Positions 1-4,076 of a stretch of 5,052 bases of DNA are shown one piece after another. Both the position numbers and the translations under genes were made by a program. Every line of letters begins with the position of its first letter. Within the stretch, counting starts at the first letter, position 1. The notes under the pieces are model-generated. The model saw only the letters and a list, made by a program, of their open reading frames with translations, was not told where the DNA came from and ran no database searches. This DNA is from Planctomycetaceae bacterium (lineage in GTDB: Bacteria; Planctomycetota; Planctomycetia; Pirellulales; Thermoguttaceae): positions 1-5,052 of the forward strand of contig JAITST010000501.1 of the NCBI GenBank assembly GCA_031287585.1. Reading direction: 5' to 3'.

Positions 1-69
1 TGAGAGAATAACAACGTGAATTATAAATGACTTGCTGAAGACTAGCAAGAATATCAAACTTTAACAGAA

Positions 70-103
70 CTCTGCGTTACACCGCGTCCTTTGCGGTTAA
101 AAT
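70..103. repeat. degenerate CTGCG/TTTGCGG intergenic repeat
   Basis: The stretch contains the successive related words TCTGCGTTA, ACCGCGTCC and TTTGCGGTTAAAA; on the other strand it reads TTTAACCGCAAAGGACGC followed by ACGCAGAG. I recall this GCAAAGGACGC/CTCTGCG phrasing as a non-coding degenerate repeat scattered through intergenic DNA of several bacterial phyla. That is memory-based and only one partial copy is visible. Its presence argues that an in-frame TTG at 91 is not the start of the following transporter gene. Confidence 0.3.
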
Positions 104-171
104 TCGTGAACGGGTATCATTTCGTCCGTAATGCACGTTTTTTATTGCGTATATCTGAATCGAATTATCAA

Positions 172-1596
172 ATGTTTTTTAATTATATATCAAATTGGTG
201 GAATCGTGAATGTGGCGGATGGGAGGTTTTGCGGTTGGCGGCTCCTATGATTGTTTCTTCGGGGTCTTTTTCCCTGATGACTTTTACTGACCGCGTTTTT
301 TTGATGTGGGTTCATCAGGAAGCAACTACCGCTTCTATGCAGGCGGGTTTGTTGTTCTGGATGTTGATTGCGTTTCCGGTTTGTCTTGTTGCTTACGTGA
401 ACGCTTTTGTCTCGCAGTATCACGGTAGTCACAACGATAGTCATATCGGCGTGATTGTTTGGCAAGGCGTTTTTATTGGTGCTGTGCTTGCTCCGTTTTA
501 TGTACTCGCTGAACCGTTGTTGCGTAACACGTTTTTTATGTTCGGTCACGCAAACGAACTGATTGCGATGGAACAGGATTATCTACGCATCGTTCTTTGG
601 AGTGCCGGACCTGCGATTGCGTCTGAGGCACTTTGTGCGTTCTTTTACGGACGTGAAAAGATGAGCGTTGTGATGTATGTCAACCTCGCTTGCGCTTTCA
701 TTAACGTTGTACTCGATTACTGTTGGATTTTCGGACACTGCGGATTACCGGAAGCGGGACTCGCTGGTGCCGCTTACGCGACTGTCACAGCGCAGTGGTT
801 ACGTCTTCTGATACTTACAGTGGTGATGTTTCGCGAGGAGTTGCGTGACGACAGTTGTAAGGTATTTGAAGGTTTTCGGGTGAACATAAAGTTGCTCGGA
901 CGATTGTTGTATTACGGTTGCGGCAGCGGTGCGAGCGTGTTGGTTGACACTATCGGATTTACCGTTTTCGTTATGATGATAGCGTCTGAAAACTTCGCTG
1001 GCGGCGGACTTGGTAAGCAGGCGGCAAGCGCAACTTCAATCGCGTTCACACTCAATATGTTTTCATTTATGCCGATAGTCGGCACAGGAGTCGCGGTGAC
1101 AACGCTTGTCGGCAACCAACTTGGCAATAACCGTTCAGACTTGGCGGAACGAGCGACCAAAACCGCTCTCACGTTGACAGTCGCCTGTTCCACATTTTTT
1201 GCACTCCTCTATCTCGCGGTTCCCAACCAACTTTTATACTTCTTCACTGTGTACAATACGGACGTTGAATCATTTGAGTCGATTAGGAGTTTGACAATCA
1301 ACTTGCTGCGTTTCATCTCACTATACTTGCTCTTCGATACGGTCAATGTAATTTTCTCGTCGGCAATCAAAGGTGCGGGAGACACGTGGTTTGTGACAAT
1401 GACAACACTGATAATGATGCCGTTTCTGCCGATACTCACTCTGCTCGGCTTCACGTGTTTCGGACTTGGAATTTACTGGGCGTGGAGTGTTTTGTCGGCG
1501 TGGATAGGCGGGTTTGGTCTGATTTTCTGGATGCGTTTTCACGGCGGAAAATGGAAACAGATGCGAGTTATTGAGTCGGATTTGTTGGGTAGATGA
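172..1596 (+). CDS. MATE family efflux transporter
   Basis: This is a complete polytopic inner-membrane antiporter of the MATE family, which exports cationic drugs or metabolites in exchange for Na+ or H+; the substrate cannot be read from the sequence. From the ATG at 172 it is 474 residues, the normal MATE length, with about a dozen hydrophobic segments in two halves. Family-like motifs include VSQYHG (80-85), NVVLDYCWIFG (178-188), PEAGLAGAAYAT (193-204), VGNQLGNN in the second half (313-320) and SSAIKGAGDT (396-405). The TDRVFL segment near residue 40, the usual first-helix motif, resembles planctomycete members. The frame stays open upstream to a TTG at 91, with GTG 106 and TTG 145 also possible. 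I prefer ATG 172 because the family signature begins soon after it and the upstream part overlaps an intergenic-type repeat. No Shine-Dalgarno is obvious at any candidate. It stands alone on the plus strand, convergent with the genes to its right. The family call is firm; the start is moderately sure. Confidence 0.93.
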   Translation: MFFNYISNWWNRECGGWEVLRLAAPMIVSSGSFSLMTFTDRVFLMWVHQEATTASMQAGLLFWMLIAFPVCLVAYVNAFVSQYHGSHNDSHIGVIVWQGVFIGAVLAPFYVLAEPLLRNTFFMFGHANELIAMEQDYLRIVLWSAGPAIASEALCAFFYGREKMSVVMYVNLACAFINVVLDYCWIFGHCGLPEAGLAGAAYATVTAQWLRLLILTVVMFREELRDDSCKVFEGFRVNIKLLGRLLYYGCGSGASVLVDTIGFTVFVMMIASENFAGGGLGKQAASATSIAFTLNMFSFMPIVGTGVAVTTLVGNQLGNNRSDLAERATKTALTLTVACSTFFALLYLAVPNQLLYFFTVYNTDVESFESIRSLTINLLRFISLYLLFDTVNVIFSSAIKGAGDTWFVTMTTLIMMPFLPILTLLGFTCFGLGIYWAWSVLSAWIGGFGLIFWMRFHGGKWKQMRVIESDLLGR

Positions 1597-1627
1597 ACGG
1601 TAAATTGAAATTGAAAAAAATAAAACC

Positions 1628-1643
1628 AATTACTCTCGTAATT
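1628..1643 (+). terminator. weak hairpin after MATE gene, possible terminator
   Basis: AATTAC (1628-1633) and GTAATT (1638-1643) form a perfect 6-bp stem with a TCTC loop, 31 bases after the transporter stop, followed by ATTTTC. The stem is AT-rich and has no strong T-run, so termination is only possible. Confidence 0.2.
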
Positions 1644-1813
1644 ATTTTCAAAATTATAAAAACTCCACCCTTTCGTTAAGCAAGTCTCTAGTGTATCACC
1701 GTAATTTTGTGTTTTTTTGCCAATCTTGGCGCAGCAATAATTGACAACAGAAAACAATTTGATAGAGTGCTTATCGTGTTTGAGGATAAGTTTTGTTTTC
1801 CGCAAATCGCTTC

Positions 1814-1833
1814 ATTTACGGTAATTCGTAAAT
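1814..1833. repeat. 7-bp inverted repeat
   Basis: ATTTACG (1814-1820) and CGTAAAT (1827-1833) are perfect complements around a 6-base loop, followed on the plus strand by AAAAG. There is no downstream T-run on either strand, so it is not a normal terminator. Function is unknown. Confidence 0.5.
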
Positions 1834-1929
1834 AAAAGTTTTGCGTGTTGCGAAGGAGTAGATGAAAATTTTTGTGACGGTGTCCGCTATGAGATTTCAT
1901 ACTTCCTGCAAAACTAAAAATCAATTATG

Positions 1930-1980
1930 CAAAAATCGTAGGTTATAAAACCTACGTATGGTTTTACTCTCCGATTTTTG
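1930..1980. repeat. nested hairpin in intergenic DNA
   Basis: An outer 9-bp perfect stem, CAAAAATCG (1930-1938) with CGATTTTTG (1972-1980), encloses an inner perfect inverted repeat, CGTAGGTT (1937-1944) with AACCTACG (1949-1956), around an ATAA loop. The two share the CG at 1937-1938, so either the inner stem shortens to TAGGTT/AACCTA or the two compete. GGTTTTACT at 1960-1968 in the unpaired part recurs at 2052-2060, next to the insertion-sequence hairpins. It may be a mobile-element end, a REP-like unit or a structured RNA; nothing decides between them. Confidence 0.5.
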
Positions 1981-2016
1981 AACTATGTTGTGTGTTGTTT
2001 TTATTATCACGACGAT

Positions 2017-2043
2017 GGGTCTAAAGCCCTCGCCTTCAGGCGA
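2017..2043. repeat. tandem hairpins at IS200-type left end
   Basis: GGGT (2017-2020) pairs with GCCC (2026-2029), with one T-G wobble, around CTAAA. Immediately after, TCGCC (2030-2034) pairs with GGCGA (2039-2043) around a TTCA tetraloop. In this family such subterminal hairpins are the TnpA binding sites. They lie 38 bases before the tnpA start codon. Confidence 0.65.
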
Positions 2044-2069
2044 TACATTTAGGTTTTACTTTTTGTTGT

Positions 2070-2075
2070 TATAAT
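2070..2075 (+). promoter_or_regulatory. perfect -10 hexamer just upstream of tnpA start
   Basis: TATAAT at 2070-2075 lies only six bases before the ATG at 2082. If used, transcription would begin at about the start codon and give a leaderless or nearly leaderless tnpA message. No good -35 is found at normal spacing (2047-2052 reads ATTTAG). It may be a relic of the element's promoter. Confidence 0.3.
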
Positions 2076-2081
2076 GTAGGT

Positions 2082-2173
2082 ATGGAAAGTTATCGTAAAA
2101 GTTGCCACAGTCGCTTTGACATCGGGTACCATTTCGTTTAGGTTCCAAGTACCGCAAACGGAGATTGCTTACT
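2082..2173 (+). pseudogene. tnpA: IS200/IS605 transposase TnpA, 5' fragment, disrupted
   Basis: Translation from ATG 2082 gives MESYRKSCHSRFDIGYHFV, the characteristic N-terminus of Y1-family (HUH) IS200/IS605 transposases. The next codon is TAG (2139-2141) where the family has Trp (TGG), followed by V-P. One A is then missing from a Lys codon at 2148-2149, and in the shifted frame the sequence continues as YRKRRLL to about 2170. Repairing both lesions restores the expected FVWVPKYRKRRLL motif. The remaining roughly 110-120 residues, including the HUH metal-binding histidines and the catalytic tyrosine, are absent. It cannot make an active transposase. Its last bases overlap the stop codon of the convergent glycosyltransferase gene. 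Confidence is high that this is a transposase relic; the exact end is uncertain. Confidence 0.8.
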
Positions 2174-3428
2174 TATGGTTTCGTGAACATTTCCCGCAAA
2201 ACATTCCTGCCGCTAATATCGCCAGACATAGCATTGCTGGTGTCCGGTATCTTATTGACGCTACGAATATCGTGTGCAGCAGCGTTATGTAGATTGCCGG
2301 AAGCCAGAGGATTGTTGTGGTTGCGAACGGTATCTTCAAGCGGAATGTTCCGACAAACGCCGCTATGATTATTGGCAAGTACGTTATCGCCAAGATTAGA
2401 CGTACCGCCGGTTTTGAGAACGAGGGCTCGTTTGGAATTATGTTCCAGATTCTTACGAACTTTGTCACCGCTAGTTTGGCGATTCGCGTTGGGTTTTCTT
2501 TCGCTAATTCCATTGCGGCGGCTTTCATACTGTCGTCAACGTCGTACTCATACGTTGGCGATTGTACCGGAAACTTTTTACGAAACTCTTCCACAAAACG
2601 CATATCACTCGAACCGTCCGCGTCTGGTCGCCAACCGTCGTACAAACTCGCTCCCGTTTGCAACGTCGTTGGCACAAACCGCCCCGTGATTTCATAGTTC
2701 CGAATCCACCATGCCGACATCGCGACAACAAAAACCAGCGTCACCATCGCGTAGTTTGTTACCAGACGCAAGTTACAACGTTTGTCAGCGAACGTTGTAA
2801 CTAACAAATGTAACACGGCGGCGAACGGCAAAAACAGTAACCAACCCGGTCTGATGAAAACACATACCGCCGTTAGAACGCCAAGCAGAATCGCGTAACG
2901 CCGCTTGCCGGTTCGTATCGTTCGTAACCAACAGTCGATTTGCAGCAACATAAAAAATCCGAACGGTGCCTCCGACAACACAAGCACGCTCGAAACAATT
3001 TGTAGCGGGGCGAACGCGACAAACGCCGCCGCAACGTTTGCGATACGTTTGTCGTCGAACAGTTGCCGTGTTGGTAATGTTACCGCGAATACTGTTGCGA
3101 CACCGAACAACACGCTAACGATTCTCGCGGAGAAAACGGGCGGTATTTGTCCGGACAGTTCAAACAACCAGAACAGCGGAACAAGGATCAGCGGATAGCC
3201 CGGCATCCGAAAAATCCTGAACTCGCCCGCGTCGCCGTACTGATACGCTTGCCCGTGAGCAAGCGAGGCAGCGAGTTGCCAGTACGTATCGCTGTCCCCG
3301 AAGAAGAAAACGTAGTTAGAAGCAACAACCCGCTCCTGCCAATAAACTGCCGCCCCAATCCGCAAAGCAAACGCGGTCAGGAGAATGAGGAGAAGGACGA
3401 TGCGATTTGGTTTCATTTGTGATATCAT
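2169..3428 (-). CDS. GT39/PMT_2-like membrane glycosyltransferase
   Basis: This is a 419-residue polytopic protein of the GT-C fold, related to the ArnT / dolichyl-phosphate-mannose mannosyltransferase superfamily (PMT_2-like). Such enzymes transfer a sugar from a polyprenyl-phosphate carrier to a lipid, protein or glycan on the outer face of the cytoplasmic membrane; the donor and acceptor here are unknown. After a first helix (about 9-29) the first external loop carries GDSDTYW (44-50), whose aspartates are candidates for the catalytic base, and FRMPGYP (73-79). Further family-like features are SEAPFGFFMLL (152-162), RPGWLLFLP (193-201), AWWIRNYEITGRFVP (239-253) with LYDGW soon after, and SIRYRTPAML (391-400). 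The ATG at 3428 has GGTGGA seven bases upstream (3436-3441); a second ATG four codons in (3416) is an alternative. The 3' end abuts an IS200 remnant, so the last residues (CGKCSRNHK) and stop may be influenced by that junction. It is on the same strand as the three genes upstream but 126 bases from the nearest. Confidence 0.85.
   Translation of the reverse strand: MISQMKPNRIVLLLILLTAFALRIGAAVYWQERVVASNYVFFFGDSDTYWQLAASLAHGQAYQYGDAGEFRIFRMPGYPLILVPLFWLFELSGQIPPVFSARIVSVLFGVATVFAVTLPTRQLFDDKRIANVAAAFVAFAPLQIVSSVLVLSEAPFGFFMLLQIDCWLRTIRTGKRRYAILLGVLTAVCVFIRPGWLLFLPFAAVLHLLVTTFADKRCNLRLVTNYAMVTLVFVVAMSAWWIRNYEITGRFVPTTLQTGASLYDGWRPDADGSSDMRFVEEFRKKFPVQSPTYEYDVDDSMKAAAMELAKENPTRIAKLAVTKFVRIWNIIPNEPSFSKPAVRLILAITYLPIIIAAFVGTFRLKIPFATTTILWLPAIYITLLHTIFVASIRYRTPAMLCLAILAAGMFCGKCSRNHK
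2771..2802. repeat. perfect 12-bp inverted repeat inside glycosyltransferase gene
   Basis: AGTTACAACGTT (2771-2782) and AACGTTGTAACT (2791-2802) are perfect complements separated by 8 bases. They lie in the coding sequence at roughly residues 209-219 (VTTFADKRCNL), a polar loop between predicted helices. The repeat would form a strong hairpin in DNA or mRNA. Function is unknown. Confidence 0.7.
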
Positions 3429-3495
3429 CTAAAAATCCACCACATCAAAACAGCGACGTAAAATTGGGAACTTGCTAAATGAAAGAGTGGGGGGT

Positions 3496-3541
3496 TATAA
3501 GTTGCCTTATACAAAAAAACTACATTTTGGTTTCGTAAACC
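3496..3541 (-). terminator. hairpins between MauE-like and glycosyltransferase genes, possible weak terminator
   Basis: Read on the minus strand after the MauE-like stop, GGTTT-ACG-AAACC (3541-3529) forms a 5-bp stem. Nine bases later comes a run of seven T (3519-3513), then a second perfect hairpin, TATAAG-GCAA-CTTATA (3511-3496). The T-run is too far from the first stem for a textbook terminator, so partial termination is at best likely. A promoter for the glycosyltransferase may also lie here, but no convincing -35/-10 pair is seen. Confidence 0.25.
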
Positions 3542-3554
3542 TTTAACCCTTATT

Positions 3555-3911
3555 TTACGCGATTTTATCATTTCTCGCAAGGAATACAAGCAAAACACGA
3601 CTCAATGAAAACAAAAATAGTATTCCAACAAACGAAAGCGATGCCGCGTCAACTTGTACACGAAGTATCAAACAAACGGCTAGTACCAGTTGAAGCAAGG
3701 GCAAAATCATTACAACTGCCTGCCCAATCCCCGGTTCAACCAACTTATACGAGTAAACACTTCCAAGAAAATAATACGGATTATCCAAATGCGGGATTGC
3801 CGCAGCTAACATTACAATCCCGAAAAACCAAGTTGACAGATAATCAAAAAATTGTGCTGCCGAAAACTTTGTGCTTACGGTTTCGCTAACTGATTCTGTG
3901 TTTGTTCCCAT
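3555..3911 (-). CDS. MauE/DoxX-family-like small membrane protein (short variant)
   Basis: This is a 118-residue membrane protein resembling the MauE branch of the DoxX-like superfamily, proteins tied to disulfide or redox maturation of exported proteins. A polar N-terminus (1-20) precedes a helix at about 25-40 ending in AAAIPHLDNPYYFLGSVY (37-53), which matches the family pattern of G-hydrophobic-K/H-L-xNPxxFlgsvy. Helices at about 62-84 (LPLLQLVLAVCLIL) and 90-111 follow. Typical relatives continue through a Cys-containing CGCFG-type segment and a fourth helix; here the frame stops soon after ARNDK, and only one Cys (80) is present. It is therefore short for the family, and I see no continuation in other frames just downstream. 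The start is secure: ATG 3911 follows GGGGAGG by nine bases and an in-frame TAG lies two codons upstream. It follows the micro-ORF by 63 bases and is probably in one operon with it and the membrane-anchored protein. The family call is moderately sure; no electron partner is visible. Confidence 0.7.
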   Translation of the reverse strand: MGTNTESVSETVSTKFSAAQFFDYLSTWFFGIVMLAAAIPHLDNPYYFLGSVYSYKLVEPGIGQAVVMILPLLQLVLAVCLILRVQVDAASLSFVGILFLFSLSRVLLVFLARNDKIA

Positions 3912-3920
3912 TCCCTATAA

Positions 3921-3927
3921 CCTCCCC
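3921..3927 (-). promoter_or_regulatory. strong Shine-Dalgarno for MauE-like gene
   Basis: The minus strand reads GGGGAGG at 3927-3921, nine bases before ATG 3911. It is the best ribosome binding site in the window and fixes the start, since an in-frame TAG lies just before the ATG. Confidence 0.7.
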
Positions 3928-3974
3928 GATAATTTGCTTTCGTTCATTTAAGTCGGAGTAACATTCCCGGATAG

Positions 3975-4076
3975 TCAAACTTCGTTTGCCAAAGGATTTT
4001 CGTTTACTTGTTCGTTCGCATACAACGGCGCGAGCAAGTAACCCACAACGAGAAGGACACTGGCAATATCACGCAT
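3975..4076 (-). CDS. putative 33-residue signal-peptide-like micro-ORF
   Basis: ATG 4076 lies immediately after the TAA of the upstream gene (no gap) and is preceded by GGAG (4088-4085) at an ideal 8-base spacing, so translation could be coupled to the upstream gene. The product starts MRDIASVLLVVGYLLAPLYA (1-20), a charged N-terminus plus a hydrophobic core, then a polar acidic tail of 13 residues ending NPLANEV. It looks like a Sec signal peptide with possible cleavage after Ala20, or a single-pass membrane peptide. Either it is a genuine small exported or membrane peptide, or the start of a secreted protein that has been truncated; 63 bases separate it from the MauE-like gene. I recognise no family. 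Start-site features are strong, but a frame this short could be fortuitous. Confidence 0.5.
   Translation of the reverse strand: MRDIASVLLVVGYLLAPLYANEQVNENPLANEV

Larger units (their letters stand above)
1597..2081. other. AT-rich intergenic region, rich in inverted repeats
   Basis: No convincing protein gene lies between the transporter stop and the IS200-type tnpA remnant. It holds a weak hairpin just after the transporter (1628-1643), GCCAA-TC-TTGGC (1719-1730), a perfect TTGACA box at 1741-1746 with only a poor -10 (TAGAGT at 1763-1768), and a 7-bp inverted repeat (1814-1833). It also holds a 28-codon frame (1862-1948) preceded by AAGGAG, a nested hairpin (1930-1980) and the tandem hairpins of the insertion-sequence end (2017-2043). 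The density of short palindromes fits decayed mobile-element or repeat DNA better than a gene. Confidence 0.6.
2017..2173 (+). mobile_element. truncated IS200/IS605-family insertion sequence (left end)
   Basis: The remnant consists of subterminal hairpins (2017-2043), a spacer, and the 5' end of a tnpA gene from 2082. This order is the left-end architecture of IS200/IS605 elements, which move as single strands and recognise hairpins instead of terminal inverted repeats. The transposase is broken by a stop codon and a frameshift and is lost after about 30 codons, so the element is dead. The true left boundary cannot be set because these elements have no terminal inverted repeats or target duplication; it may lie further left. 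The right boundary falls at about 2165-2175, where the sequence runs into the 3' end of the minus-strand glycosyltransferase gene. Confidence 0.75.

Noticed and set aside
31..49. CTTGCT/AGCAAG hairpin as a terminator of an upstream gene
   Set aside because: A perfect 6-bp stem but no T-run follows, and no upstream gene end can be established at the window edge.
91..171. TTG at 91 as the start of the MATE gene
   Set aside because: No Shine-Dalgarno, non-membrane-like residues, overlap with an intergenic-type repeat, and an ATG at 172 that gives the normal family length.
1688..1924. Minus-strand 78-codon frame in the intergenic region
   Set aside because: Low-complexity composition rich in Asn, Lys and Ser, no ribosome binding site and no recognisable domain; it overlaps inverted repeats.
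2165..2368. Plus-strand 67-codon frame starting at TTG 2165
   Set aside because: Its first codons are the tail of the tnpA relic and the rest is antisense to the glycosyltransferase gene.
3018..3053. GACAAACG/CGTTTGTC inverted repeat in the glycosyltransferase gene
   Set aside because: The 20-base loop is long and the words are explained by codons for Asp-Lys-Arg; likely chance.
3494..3522. Promoter for the glycosyltransferase using TATAAC or TATAAG on the minus strand
   Set aside because: No acceptable -35 at 16-18 base spacing; these words belong to a small hairpin.
3930..4070. Alternative minus-strand frame reading SLTIRECYSDLNERKQ between the micro-ORF and the MauE-like gene
   Set aside because: It looks protein-like for about 50 codons but has no ATG or GTG start or ribosome binding site and stops just inside the MauE-like gene.
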